Below the pieces are notes generated by a model that worked only from the letters and a program-made list of their open reading frames with translations, was not told the origin of the DNA and made no database searches. From Chara braunii (taxonomy: Eukaryota; Streptophyta; Charophyceae; Charales; Characeae): a DNA stretch of 64,000 nt. Within the stretch, counting starts at the first letter, position 1; every line of letters begins with the position of its first letter. The stretch lies in assembly GCA_003427395.1 (NCBI GenBank), contig BFEA01000263.1, forward strand, positions 1,348,908 to 1,412,907, in the 5' to 3' direction. The translations under genes were made by a program, and so were the position numbers. Shown here piece after piece: positions 20,386 through 32,149 of this stretch.

Positions 20386-21517
20386 TGCGAGGCACAAGGC
20401 CGCGATAAGCCCTATCAGGCCCTTATTTGCAACATGTTGGCCGCCCTAAGTGAAGGCTGGCTCGTTAGACGACAAGAGGCCTATTTTGGACTACTTCGCA
20501 ACTGGGGTAAAATTCAGGCAGTTGCGCAGCGCCAGTTGGTTGAAGGCACCCAGGCCCTGGCCTCCTTTATCAAATGTAGCTCCGTCAGGCCCTGGGCGAG
20601 ATACGCAGCATGGACCCCTTATTTGCAATAGGTCGGCCGCCCTAAGTGAAGGCAGGCCCGACAGACGACAAGAGGCCTATTTTGGAGTACTTCGCAACTG
20701 GGGTAAAATTCTGGCAGTTGTGCAGTGCCAGTTGGTTGAAGGCGCCCAGGCCCTGGCCTCCTTTATCAAATGTATCTCCGTCAAGCCTTGGGCGAGATAC
20801 ACAGCATGGACCCAACTCAGACTGTGGGCAGTTGGGCACTGGTAACTGTCGGTGGCCTGGGTCTGATGTGTTTGGACTGAGGCTCAGCCTCCCTGGGCCT
20901 ACCGAAAGCTTATGGGCCGGGGCCCAGTATCGCAGCACAACACGCAGCCGCAGACCACTTCGATATAGGGAAGGGCCTGCCCATGCATTGGACATTCGGG
21001 CACTGGCTGCATACTGCGCAAGCGTTGCTGCGCTAACGCTGGCCAGGCTCACGCGCTCACGGGCGAGCTGGAAGGAGCAGGCAGCCATAACCGAGCTGCG
21101 CTGCTGTATGTTGGATGGGGCACATGGTGGTCCTTGGGTGCATGTGGCATCTGTGAGTTGGGGAACGAGGTTGTGAGTGATACGAGAGACATACCTGGTG
21201 CTTGAAGCGTACGGCATTGTCCGAGATCTGCTCGTACTTCAGGGAGGCATTGACGTCATCAGCGACATTGTAGTCTAGGCTAGATAGGATCTGCCATTCG
21301 TAGTCTGGGCGTCGAGCGCCAGACAGGATATCAACATTGATTCTTCGTTGATGATGATGAGACTATTCCAACATTTTGAATTATGAGTTTTTTGCGTACT
21401 CTTATTTGGTGAAACTCGTGATGCAATTCTGCTATTGGTTCAAGGTCACGACTATCTGGTCTTATGTGTATGATGTTGTTTGATTTCCGAAGTTCGCTAT
21501 TGCTCATCTTCCTTGCA
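20386..21517 (+). repeat. 5' LTR of B, with internal tandem duplication
   Basis: It runs TGCGAGGCAC...TTCCTTGCA and matches the 3' LTR at 28419. A segment of about 196 bp starting CCTTATTTGC is present twice (from 20421 and from 20617) but once in the 3' LTR. TGACGTCA is at 21251. Confidence 0.9.
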
Positions 21518-22771
21518 ATTTGGTGCGCTTGTCTTCTGCCTAATGCGGTACATGCACGTGGTGTGTGCGGTGAGCGACCGTGCCGTGGGACGTGTGTAGT
21601 GAGGAGGGCGAAGATAAGTGGGCGACCCAGGTGGAGAGGGGATCGCCAGGAAGGCTAAGAGGTGATTATTGGGTGTTCGCAGTGTGATGAGAACTATCCG
21701 GTGTGTGATTGATGTTGAGGTGGAACGGTGGTACAATGCTGGTTGTGCCGAAGCAGCGATTGGTCATCACAATCAACATCGGGTCATCTGGTGAGAATAC
21801 CTGTGGTTGGGGGCAACTATTTTGAGGTACGTTGCACCTAACCTTATCTACCCTCTTCAACACTTCTTACCGTGAGGATGTGTGTTCTGTCTTGAGAGTC
21901 CTCTCATGTGAGGAGTCGTGTGCGCTCAACCTTGAGAGTCGTCAATCTTCACGTGGAGCATCTGGAAGGAGAGGGCGGTGCTATTTGAAGGGCCCTGGAC
22001 GAAGCACTAGGTCACGGTCACCATGCCACCCCCCCGGGAGTAGAGCACACATGCTTTGTTGCTTTGTCCTTTGTCTGCTCACAGCGCTGTAGAGGGGTTC
22101 TGAAAGGCAGGCCAGCCCTATGGGACAGACGAGACCGGGCGTCTATAAATAAGCACCAGCGGGGTACCGTCCATTGACTGTGATCGTCGTCCTGTCTGCA
22201 GCGTTAAAGATTTCCTGAGGACTTCGGGGGCCGTCCATAAGAACGCCTCCTGATCAGCCAATCGGTCGGTGTAAGGCTCGCTCCACGCGAGGAGAAAGAC
22301 TGTGCAAGGCTGGCCAGCTCAGCAGGATTCGGGACACAGGGGTGGGCCGTGTGCACACCTTTAGACACGCACGCTGTCTGGATTGCTCAGGGACTTAGAC
22401 GACAGGAGACATTCAGGAAGAACTGAGGGAGGGGTAGATTCCAGGTGATAAGTTTGGGCAAGATTCCACTCTGCAAACAGACCCAACAAATGATTCTATT
22501 TTTATTTTGATTAGTTAGATGTACAACCATTAACATCTGAAAGACAACATAGTTTAGAACTGTTTTTTGTTCATTGTGCTTCTGTTTGCGAACTAGTCAA
22601 AGTCAAAGTAGTTTCGTTTGTAGGAACCCGAACTTACCTGTTGGACCCAAATGTATATACTCTATGACGCAGCCACGGATTAATTAGTTTAATTATAAGT
22701 CGGTCTATGCATTACGCTGCGGTAAGCATCAAAGAGTGTCTTAGTGCAGATTGTGTACAGTTTTGTAGCTT
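21518..22771 (+). other. Leader of B with altered primer site
   Basis: The LTR is followed by TTTGGTGCGCTTG where iMet-type elements have TTTGGTATCAGAGC, so the primer site is either mutated or for another tRNA. Blocks up to 22320 match the F leader. A conserved GTCTATAAATA occurs at about 22140, with GTCTATAAA at 4569 in F, which would suit a TATA box placed downstream of the LTR. No ORF is credible here. Confidence 0.65.
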
Positions 22772-24728
22772 ATGAGCGATAGGGATACCACTAGTGAGGA
22801 CAACCGGATCTTGCGATCGGCTAGACGCTCGATTGCCCACGTGGCACTAGGACCCGTAGGGTTCCACCAGCAAAGGGAGAGGCAGCAGCAACAGCGGAGA
22901 GCTAGGGCAGCAGAGGCCAGCAGGGCATTCGCAAGCGAAGCCATAACTTCAGCAGCCATGGCAACTGTTGCGCAGCAGAGTTCCCAGGCTAGCAGTTCAG
23001 GGACCGTAGGGTCAACGGTCGCGCAGACTCTGGGTCAGTCCACTGGCGTCATGGCAAGCCAGCCATTAGTGTTGACTTTCGATGAGATCGCCATACAATA
23101 GGCAGCACTGCAGGAGGCACAACTACAAAAGTCCTTAGGAACGATAAAAGCGGAGAAGGAAAGAATGATTAGAAGAAGAGTCAGGATGCAGCGGAGACAA
23201 GCGGACATCAGTGAGTTAGAGGGAATGGACCTGACGCACATGGATGATGATGTGAGGATGTTGCGGACAACCCTGCTAGGTGTTGTAGAGATGTTGGACC
23301 ACCACACGACTCTCCTTCAGGACATCCAGCAGAGTCTGGCCTTGCTGGTCGGGCGAGCGCAGGCAAAACCATCATTGTCGAGGCCTAGTGCCTGGCCCGT
23401 TGTACAACCTCCTCCTTATGTTCCACCGGTGGCTGGGGTATCCCCATATGTCTCCCCAGCCTCGATCCAAACCGTTTCCCTGGGTATGCCGTTGGCAGGA
23501 GGGTTCTCAACAGGTCCTAGTGTATAGGTTCCTGTACGGACAGTGTTCTCCCAACCTCCGTCGCAGGTTGTCGTAAGCGGGCAACCTGCTGTCTCGCAGC
23601 CTGCACAGCCGCAGGGTACACAACCCCAACAGCAGCTAGTGCAGCAGCCTGCGCCCCAGGGTCCACAACCCGGATTGGTGCAGGTATCGCGACAAAGTCG
23701 GTGGGTTCCAAAGACGGCCATCGCCGCTCCTAAGCCCTTTACAGGGGATAAGAGGGGCGAAGACCTCGACACATGGTTGAGGGCAGTGTCAGTCTATGTC
23801 AAGTGCAAACTTACCTTGCCGCACGAGGAAGTGCTTGTGGCTGCCTCCTATCTAGAGGGGAGTGCAGCAAGATGGTTGAGTGGTTTAGTGCAACTACAGG
23901 GGTACGGTCATGACTTTCACGCTTGGGCGTTCACCCAAAAACTGGATGACTTCCTCAAGTTGGTGGAAGACGGGTGGCATGATCCTCTGGAGGCCCAAAA
24001 GGCTACTGACGCGATCCTGACACTGCATATCAGGCAGTTTAAGTAAGTAGAGAGGCCATTGACGCAGTAGAGCGTCTGATCTGTCCCTGGGTGCGCTATG
24101 ACCCCCAGGTTTTACTCACCTCCTACCTGAGATGCTTTCCCATGCCTCTCAGGAATCAGTTGGCAGGTAAGGCCAACATCAACATGCACAACTTCCCTCA
24201 TTTAGCAAGAAGGCCCTAGATCTTGAAGCAAAGATAGGGCATGGTCAAACACCCACGACGGATGGTAGGAAAAAGTCACTGCCTCCCAACTGGAAAGCGA
24301 AGGGACGCATCATGTTCATCGACAACGATGGTTCCACCATCGAATTGGACGACGACTTCTAGTCGAGAGTGGGTTAAGAGGCCGGCAGCGTAGAAGCTTC
24401 AGGGGGTGGAGTAGTCGCTGCCGTAGCTCAAAAAGGTAAGGCGACCGGTAGAAGCCGTGGAGGTTCCCGGTCTAGGAGTCAAGTTGACCCCAATGCTCCT
24501 CCATGAGAGAAAGCGGGTCTCACTGAGGACGTGTGGAGAGATCGGTACACGCGGCAGGCTTGTATCCATTGTAGCCAATACGACCATAACCAGTTCAAGT
24601 GCCGAAATAAAAAGGTGACCGAAAAGATCCCGCCTACGATGGGGCAGGCGCCGGGATCCTCCGCTCCCGTTGGCAGCAATGTGGCCAGCAGTTCTGGCAC
24701 TGCTCCGAGAAACGCGTCGGGCCAGTAG
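22772..24728 (+). pseudogene. gag: B gag with CX2CX4HX4C zinc knuckle
   Basis: One ancestral frame runs from ATG 22772 through TAG codons at 23099 and 23525. It contains a Gln/Ala-rich N-terminus, a coiled-coil segment (23165-23360), a Pro/Gln-rich linker, and a capsid domain with KPFTGDKRGEDLDTWLRAVS and YLEGSAARWLSGL. A frameshift near 24044 moves it to a frame ending at CIHCSQYDHNQFKC (24561-24602), a perfect nucleocapsid knuckle, with further stops TAG 24358, TAA about 24373 and TGA about 24504. All stops fit C-to-T changes at CAG, CAA or CGA. The product would form virus-like particles. Confidence 0.85.
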
Positions 24729-24757
24729 GAATAGTAGTTGTTCCTGCTAGGGTCGAG

Positions 24758-25534
24758 GTGGTGTACACACCCTCACCATCTCGAGAGATGGCCCAAGCTA
24801 CTGTCTCCATCGTCGTCCGGCAAACACATTCAGACCCATCGAGCCTCTGTTCAATGAATGTGTTTGAGTCCTTAGAGGAGCTAGAGGAGTGGTCTAGATC
24901 AGACCCACTAGCTTCTTGGACGGCATTGGCTAAAGCCCCTAAGGGAGAGATGTTCGTTGGCGAGGTAGTCATCGGCGGCCGCAAGGCTGGGGCCTATTAT
25001 GACACTTGCTCAACAAGGAACTTCACCGGTCGCACGTGCGTTGAGAGGCTGCACTTACAGGGGCAAGTGCAATGCCTGAGTCGGTCTGTGGAGTCGACCT
25101 GTGCCAACAAACAACGCATGGTAGTTAATGACTACCTCCAGAATGTTGAGTGTTGTTTCCCGTACGCGGGAGGGGAACTGAGACATCATGTTTCGTTCGT
25201 GATGAGCGATGATCTCCCCATGGATATCTTGTTAGGTATGTACTACCTCTCTGTAGCATAGCCCCAGTTTGACTGGGACCGAAAAGTGGTCAAAGACAGT
25301 TTGCCAGGTGGAAGGACCGCCAGATTAAGTAAGTTCAAAGCTAGTAGTCTGATTGAGTCCTACGGATACATGTATGCGGTCGTGTTCTATGATTATTATA
25401 AGCAAAACCCGGAGGAGGGTATGTATCTAGTTTATGTCTCCACAGCAGGTGAGCCGGTGAAAATGTCACCGAAGATAGAGGGAGTAGTTGCCAAGTACCC
25501 TGATCTATTTGAAGAGCCAACAGGGGTTGGTTAG
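24758..25534 (+). pseudogene. B protease region, atypical D-T-C motif
   Basis: The motif is AGAYYDTCSTRNFTGRT, where the family has D-S/T-G, so the flap-loop Gly is Cys. The second half is retained (MDILLGMYYLS). A TAG at 25259 is followed in frame by PQFDWDRKVV and the PR-RT linker. D-T-C is expected to be inactive unless this lineage tolerates it. Confidence 0.75.
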
Positions 25535-26330
25535 AGGGAGGTCGTCCACGCGATAGAGATTATCCCAGGGTCTAGCATCCCAAAGGGTAGGATCTGTCGG
25601 ATGTCTCCAGGCGAGCTTGATGAGCTTCGCCGGCAACTCAAGGAACTCGTAGAGAAGGGTTGGATCCGACTGAGTGTCTCTCCTTATGGTTCTCCAGTCT
25701 TATTTGTACCAAAGAAAGGAGACACTATGAGGATGTGCATTGACTATAGGGCCTCAATGCCATCACTGTCGAGAATCGAAAACCCCTACCGCGCATCGAC
25801 AACTTGTTAGATCGAGTGCAAGGATGCCGGTACTTCAGTAAGATAGATTTGAAGCCCGGGTACCATCAGATTGCTATATGGTCCGAGGATCAACACAAAA
25901 CCACATTTCAGACCAGGTATGGACTGTACGAGTTTGTGGTGATGCCTTTCGGCCTTTGCAATGCTCCTGGCACCTTTCAGCACACAATGAATCGGATCTT
26001 TCATGACTACTTGGACAAGTTTGTCATCGTGTACCTCGATGACATACTTATCTTTAGTAGGACTGTCGAAGAGCACGTAGCTCATTTGGACGAAGTCCTT
26101 AGTCTCCTTCGACAACACAAGTTCAAGATTAACGGTGAGAAGTGCGAGTTTGGCCGCACCCGTATCTTGTTCTTGGGTCATGAGATTTCCGCAGAAGGAT
26201 TGAAGCCTGATGACGCGAAGGTGGCCAACATTCGTGACTGGCCGCGTCCTCACTCTGTGACTGAGATGAGGTCTTTCTTAGGGATGACCGGCTACTACCG
26301 CAATTTTGTAAAGAATTATAGCATGGTGAC
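25535..26330 (+). pseudogene. pol: B reverse transcriptase
   Basis: In frame after TAG 25532: HAIEIIPGSSIPKGRI, the KGWIRLSVSPYGSPVLFVPK fingers and MCIDYR. One base is missing near 25750, so the following region is read in the frame 25804-26757: KIDLKPGYHQI, MPFGLCNAPGTFQ, YLDD at 26032-26043 and KINGEKCEFG. Active-site Asps are kept. It copies element RNA into cDNA in cytoplasmic particles. Confidence 0.9.
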
Positions 26331-26860
26331 CCCCCCTTTGACGGGTCTGACACGCCTTGACACCCCATGGGAGTGGACAGACAAGTGCAAAGCTACTTTC
26401 AAACATATGAAGCATGCGTTGATGCACCATGAGGTCTTGAAACTTCCTGATCCTGACAAGCCGTTTATAGTAACCACGAATGTTAGCCAATATGGCATAG
26501 GCGTCGTGCTCGCGCAGCATGAGGGGCCAAAGTTGAGGCCAGTTGAGTACATGTCCAAGAAGATGTCTTCTCAGAAGTTGGCTAAGTCCACTTATGAGAA
26601 AGAACTCTACGCGATTTACAAGGCACTGACCCATTGGAGACATTACCTCCTTGGGAGGTTCTTCATCGTCAGGACTGATCATCGGACCCTGAAGTGGATG
26701 AGAACCCAACCAGTGCTCTCTGATGCATTGAAGCGCTGGATCGAAGTCATTGAATAGTATGACTTCGACAGTATCTCAAAGGGGAATACAACAAAGTTGT
26801 TGATGCCTTATCGCGCAGACCTGATTTCTCTGGTGCGCTGATTACTGAGTTCGAGCTCGC
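26331..26860 (+). pseudogene. pol: B RNase H, first catalytic Asp lost
   Basis: The frame continues as FIVTTNVSQYGIGVVLAQ. The family reads T-D-A-S, so the catalytic Asp is Asn (G to A). EKELYAIYKALTHWRHYLLG and RTDHRTLKWM are kept. A TAG at 26755 (expected CAG, VIEQYDF) and a frameshift near 26770 precede VDALSRRP-like sequence. Confidence 0.85.
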
Positions 26861-26909
26861 GGACGATGTCACTCGCTCCTTGGTGGAAGCCTATCGCGAA
26901 GACTAGTTC

Positions 26910-28382
26910 ATGTCGGAGATCATACGCAGACTCGAGGCGAAGGACAAGGTGACTTCTGCCGAGTTTGAGTTGGTCAACGGACTGCCGTTCCTTGAGAAGG
27001 CAGGGAATAAACGTCTGTGTGTCCTAGATAGAGAGTCTTTGCGTAGTTTATTTGTAGGCGAGTGTCATGATGCCACCGAAAATTTTGGCTACAAAAAGAC
27101 AGCAGCAAATCTGCTGCAGCGGTTCTGGTGGCCCACGATGATGAGAGACGCAAAGCTGTACGTGGAGACTTGTCAGGTCTGTCAGAGGGACAAGCCACGT
27201 ACACAGGCTCCTCTTGGGCTTCTAAAGCCCCTTTCGATTCCGGAAAGGCCTGGAGAGAGCCTGTCCATGGACTTCATGGATACGCTGGTCACCAACAAGA
27301 GTGGTATGCGCTACATCTATGCCATCGTGGATAGATTTAGTAAGTATGCTAGGTTAGTGGCCATGCCGGAAACAACAAACACCGAGTATGTTATCAAGCT
27401 ATTTAAAGAAAACTGGGTCAGAGACTTCGGCCTGCCGAAGTCTATAATCAGCGACAAGGATGTCCGGTTCACCAGTGAACTGTGGAAGGCCGCAGTTGTC
27501 GAACAAGGAACGCAACTACAGTTGACATCTGGAAACCATCCAGAGGCAAACGGACAGGCAGAGCAAATGAACCGCGTTGTTCAACACTTGCTAAGGCATT
27601 ACATTAAGCCTAATCAAGTGGGCTGGGATGAGAAACTAGCGCTCATCGCCAGCGTGTACAACAACGCAGTTCATAGTGCCACGGGAGTAAGTCCTAACAG
27701 CCTACTTCTAACGTTCAAACCCAGACTCCCCCTTGACTTTCTGCTGCCTGAGAACCAGCCTACTGCTGTTCCAGGCACTTTGGAATTCGCTCATAGATAT
27801 GAGAGCCATATGCAGCAGGCAGTAGAAAACATGCACGAAGCACATGCGACGATGATCGAATCTGAGAACAAGCACCGCCGCCCATCTATGTTTCAGGTAG
27901 GGGACAGGGTCTGGGTCAAGGCTTCAGAACTGGGACAGGAGCACGGGATTTCCCGTAAGCTCATGCCACAGTACTTTGGACCATGGGAGGTTTTGGATGT
28001 CGTTGGGGATGAACCAGATGGACCTTCATATGTCATACGGATCCCTGGACACCTTCGCACTTACCCTGTTATTCATGCCTCAAAGCTTGCACCATTCAAG
28101 GAAACTGACCAGTTCCCTTCGCGACGCTCAATGCTACCCCCAACCATGGATGGAGAGGTCGACATTGATGAAATCGTGGATCACAAAGAGATGTCAGTTC
28201 CAAGACCTACCGACAGGGGACGTCCTCCGAAACCAAAGCTGCAGTATCGCGTTCGGTTCAGACATCACACTGATCCTAAGGAGGACAGATGGTTCACACG
28301 GGAAGAATTGATGCAGACCGCTCCACAGGTTGTCGCCCACTATGAGAAGTTATTGCAGAAAGGAAAGCACCAGATTGATTAA
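26910..28382 (+). CDS. pol: B integrase with chromodomain-like tail (490 codons)
   Basis: This is the longest real ORF of the window. Domains: zinc region (His53, the second His replaced in ENFG, then CQVC at 88-91), catalytic core with D121 (SMDFM), D182 (ISDKDVRF) and E218 (HPEANGQAE), giving D-X60-D-X35-E, a GPY/F-type module (YFGPWEVLDVVGDEPDGPSY, near 355), and a C-terminal segment IDEIVDHKEM...YRVRFR...DRWFTREEL resembling a chromodomain. A TAG six bases upstream joins it to the RNase H frame. Integrase inserts cDNA, and the tail would target chromatin. Losing the second zinc His probably harms folding. Confidence 0.9.
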   Translation: MSEIIRRLEAKDKVTSAEFELVNGLPFLEKAGNKRLCVLDRESLRSLFVGECHDATENFGYKKTAANLLQRFWWPTMMRDAKLYVETCQVCQRDKPRTQAPLGLLKPLSIPERPGESLSMDFMDTLVTNKSGMRYIYAIVDRFSKYARLVAMPETTNTEYVIKLFKENWVRDFGLPKSIISDKDVRFTSELWKAAVVEQGTQLQLTSGNHPEANGQAEQMNRVVQHLLRHYIKPNQVGWDEKLALIASVYNNAVHSATGVSPNSLLLTFKPRLPLDFLLPENQPTAVPGTLEFAHRYESHMQQAVENMHEAHATMIESENKHRRPSMFQVGDRVWVKASELGQEHGISRKLMPQYFGPWEVLDVVGDEPDGPSYVIRIPGHLRTYPVIHASKLAPFKETDQFPSRRSMLPPTMDGEVDIDEIVDHKEMSVPRPTDRGRPPKPKLQYRVRFRHHTDPKEDRWFTREELMQTAPQVVAHYEKLLQKGKHQID

Positions 28383-28400
28383 AATTCTTAGAGGACTAGC

Positions 28401-28418
28401 GAAGTATGGAGGACGGAA
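28401..28418 (+). promoter_or_regulatory. Polypurine tract of B
   Basis: GAAGTATGGAGGACGGAA sits directly before TGCGAGG of the 3' LTR, where plus-strand DNA synthesis starts. Confidence 0.75.
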
Positions 28419-29340
28419 TGCGAGGCACAAGGCCTCGATATGCCCTACCGAGCCCTTATTTGCAACAGGTCGGCCGCCCTAAGTGAAGGCAGGCTCGACA
28501 GACGACAAGAGGCCTATTTTGGACTACTTCGCAATTGGGGTAAAATTTAGGCAGTTGCGCAGCGCCAGTTGGTTGAAGGCGCCCAGGCGCTGGCCTCCTT
28601 TATCAAATGTATCTACGTCAGGCCCTGGGCAAGATACGGAGCATGGACCCAACTCAAACTGTGGGCAGTTGGGCATTGGTAACTGCCGGTGGCCTGGGTC
28701 TGATCCGTTTGGACTGAGGCCCAGTCTCCTTGGGCCTACCGGAAGCTTCTGGGCCGGGGCCCAGCATCGCAGCACAGCACGCAGCAGCAAGCCACTTCGA
28801 TATAGGGAAGGGCCTGCCCACGCATTGGACATTCGGGCACTGGCTGCATACTGCGCTAACGCTGGCCAGGCTCATGCGCTCACGGGCGAGCTGGAAGGAG
28901 CAGGCAGCCATAGCCGAGTTGCGCTGCTGTATGCTGGATGGGGCGCATTGTGGTCCTTGGGTGCGTGTGGCATATGTGGGTTGGGGAAGGAGGTTGTGAG
29001 TGATACGAGAAACATACCTGGTGCTTGAAGCGTACGGCATTGTCCGAGATCTGCTCGTACTTCGCAGAGCTGTTGACGTCATCAACGGCATTGTAGTCTA
29101 GGCTAGATAGGATCTGCCATTCGTAGTCTGGGCGTCGAGCGCCAGATAGGATATCAACATTGGTTCTTCGTTGATGATGATGAGACTATTCAAGCATTGT
29201 CAATTATGAGCTTTTGGTGTACTCTTATTTGGTGAAACTCGTGATGCAATTCTGCTATTGGTTCGAGGTCACGACTGTATGGTCTCATGTGTATGATGCT
29301 GTTTGATTTATGAAGTTTGCTATTGCTCATCTTCCTTGCA
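28419..29340 (+). repeat. 3' LTR of B
   Basis: 922 bp, TGCGAGG...CTTGCA, matching the 5' LTR except for the tandem duplication found only there. TGACGTCA is at 29074. Confidence 0.9.
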
Positions 29341-29717
29341 CTCGAAATTTCATTGTTTATTTATTTCTCTCTCCCCCTCCCCTCTGAGGTTGCTATTTTC
29401 TTTCCTTGATTAGGTCGTCGCTACCCTACCCTAACCACCAAAACGCCGGTTAGGGTTTTCTTAGGTTTTTTCTAGGGTTTAGGGTTCTCCTAGCTCCCCT
29501 CCCCTCCCGCCTCGTCCCATCGGGCACCCTGGACCCGAAGGGCTCCTCCCCCCTCGACCAGATTCGCGCCACCATCTCAAGCGCGACCCGCTGGCCACGG
29601 AGTGAGCCGACTCACGATTACCCACTCCGCTCCCGCGGTCCTCTCCCTCGCACCGGTGGTCCCCTATCCCCACGCCACAACCCATCTCCTTCCCCACCTC
29701 TTTCTCCACGTCCCGCC
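29341..29717 (+). other. Leader or promoter-like region of G with telo boxes
   Basis: Pyrimidine-rich DNA with CCCTACCCTAACC at about 29425 and GGTTAGGGTTTTC and TAGGGTTTAGGGTT at 29450-29486. AAACCCTAA-type telo boxes are common in plant promoters. No primer site or LTR end could be located. Confidence 0.45.
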
Positions 29718-31745
29718 ATGTCTACCACCATGCATCCACTACCCACGGACGGGGCTTCAACTGAGGAGATCGTCGCGGCATCCTCCGTCTCTCAGGCGTC
29801 CACCCACCCGATGGTCCAGGGCCAGCACTCTGTGGACCACACGGACCTTCGCGTTGTTCTTGCGTCCCTCCTTGCACCTCTGCAAGCGTGACTCGATGCG
29901 CTTGCACCCCTGGAGAGGCAAGTATATGCACTCGCCCTTGAAGTTCACCGCCTCATCTCCCAACCGGTCTCAGACTCCATCCCCTACCGACTCAGAGTCC
30001 GGCTCTCCACGACTCCTAAGACGGAGACGTGGTGGTTCGTCCTCCTCCGCGGGTCATGCTCAACACTCCCCCTCCGCAGTGGTGAGTGTTGCCGCCGCTC
30101 ATACCATACCATGTGTTGCGGCACACCCGTCGGACCCTGCCGCCCCTGGCGTTTTGGCCACTACCGTCGGTGCTGCTGCCCAGATTTCGATATCTGGTTA
30201 GACAGTTTCATCTACTCATCCCAGTATGGCTTCCCAACTTCCCGCTTCGGTCCCGACACTACAGAGTGGAGAAATCCCTCCTCTGATCCTCTCCTCACTC
30301 CCACCCAGGGTCCCCTACAGTTCATTACTCCTCTTCCCGCTAGGGTACCCCCTCCGCCTCCTCCACCTCCGACCCCACGCACCCAGCAAGTGGCTACTTT
30401 GCAGGCCAGCATCACGCAGCTCTCGGCGGAGATTCTCTCCTAAGATAGCCTCACCCTTCACAGGCTGCTATCCTTCTTCTATTATACTGCTCCTCCCACC
30501 TCTGTCTTGTCGGCTCGTTTCCCTCGATCGGCTCCCCCCCGTCTACCCTTTTACCTTCCTACTCTTGGCAGCGACCGTTGCCTCCAAGTCTTCTGGACCT
30601 TCCACCAGCAGCCCCGACTCATAGCCTGCCACCACTTCTACCCCTGCACCGGCCTCGACAATTGCTGCGCAGTGCAGGCCCATCAACCTCTCTCCCCTCG
30701 CCGTCAGCACAGTGGTCCCACTCTCGTGCGTCTGTTGGACATACCCGACTACGATGGTGCACTTCGTGTGTCGCACTGGTTACAGGCTGCCACAAGTGCG
30801 CTGACACTGACTAACACTAGTCAGGAGTTGTCGTGCTCTATGCTCGCAACTAAATTGCGAGGCAGCACGTTCTCCGCATGGGAGAACTATTACACTCATC
30901 GTTCGCTCGGGTGAGGCTCCCACTCTCGCGGATTTCACCGCGTTCCTTCATGATTGCTATGGCACTCTCCATGATGCGGCCGACGCCTTAGATCGGGTCA
31001 CACAGACGTAGTGGCGCATGTCCTCCGCACCAGCAGACCTTGAGCATTACATCGAAGTGTTTCAGGACGCCCGCCTCATTTGCAATGAGGCACTCCTACC
31101 TGAGGTCCTTTTGACCAACAGGTTCGCCAGTCTTCCTACTGACTACCGCATCGAGCTCTGGCGACAGAGTTTCGCCTCCTCAGAGTAGGCATACGAGGCT
31201 GCTCGACAATACCAGAAGATGCGGAGTCGCTTCTCCGGCGCCCCATCTTCTTCACGATCCACTGCCGCCGCCACCTAGTCACGCGTTGCTACTCGCAGTC
31301 GAGCCTCCTTCACTGGCCGCTTTCGCCGACCAGCTAGACCTGGAGCGCCATTCTCTCAGCGTTACAGTTCTTTCGAGTATGGCGAGGACGCCTCAGCCGA
31401 GCTTGACCCTACCTTTGGGGACGCCCCCGAGGACATCGAGCTTCAGGACGTCATCAAACACCACTTGGATGACAACACTGTCCCGGTGGCCGAGCGTCTT
31501 CAGATGGGTATGTCCGCCATGGGTCGTGCGTGCAGTCGGGTTGCTCAGGATGGCCCCCGCACGTTTGCGGTTCCTCAAATAGACCTCCCGCAAGGTTTCG
31601 TCCCTCCTCACGGAGCTCTATCCCCTGAGGAGTGCGCCGCCCTCGAGGCCCGTCATGGTTGTCTTCGTTGCCGCCAGAATGGACACACCTCCTCACGGTG
31701 TCCATACCATGCCGCCCTCGATCGGCACTACATTGACATTTCTCG
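29718..31745 (+). pseudogene. gag: Element G gag with zinc knuckle, many stops
   Basis: It starts at ATG 29718, followed by a Ser/His-rich N-terminus and a helix (DLRVVLASLLAPLQA, TGA at 29889, LDALAPLERQVYALALEV). After frameshifts a capsid-like region appears (LDIPDYDGALRVSHWLQAAT, LRGSTFSAWENY, FTAFLHDCYGTLHDAADAL, ADLEHYIEVFQDARL). The nucleocapsid knuckle is CLRCRQNGHTSSRC, a perfect CX2CX4HX4C. In-frame TAGs near 31009, 31186, 31278 and 31747 each stand where CAG (Gln) makes sense. Confidence 0.7.
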
Positions 31746-32149
31746 TTAGTGTCGATCTCAGTTCCCCCCCGGCCTCGCCTGACCCACTCAGCCAGCCCCA
31801 TCCAGCTAGCCACGGTGCAGTGTACCGCTGAGGCCTCGCACGTAGCCGGCTTCCCGACCACCGAGTCACGGTTTGCCCCTTTGGCTACCCCACCAGAGGA
31901 TCCTCAGGACAGGACAGACGCAGTTCCCTCTGTCCCACCGTTTGTCAAGGTACCGTTTGGCCCACCATAGACCGCCGCATCTAGCCCTTCCCCTTCGAGA
32001 CTTCCGACGCGTCGCGCCATTCGCACAACTCGTTGTAGCGCTCAACTGGCGACTCGCAATGACATTGTGTCATCTCTCCTGGACTTTAGCATTCTTTAGG
32101 CCCATCAGGAGCGAGTTACGAGACACGTAAATGTCAAGCGTTGTCTTCT
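31746..32149 (+). other. G gag-protease linker, degraded
   Basis: Pro/Ser-rich spacer in shifting frames with a TAG near 32098 (FSIL*AHQERV, Gln expected). No domain is recognised. Confidence 0.5.

Larger units (their letters stand above)
20386..29340 (+). mobile_element. Element B, full-length Ty3/gypsy chromovirus-type retrotransposon
   Basis: All parts are present in order: 5' LTR, leader, gag with zinc knuckle, protease, RT, RNase H, integrase with chromodomain-like tail, polypurine tract and 3' LTR. The protease-RT-RNase H-integrase order defines Ty3/gypsy. The flanks are CTCA on the left and CTCG on the right, possibly a mutated 4-bp target duplication. It is inactive in cis: at least seven in-frame TAG codons, several frameshifts, and changed catalytic residues in protease and RNase H. 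Confidence 0.9.
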
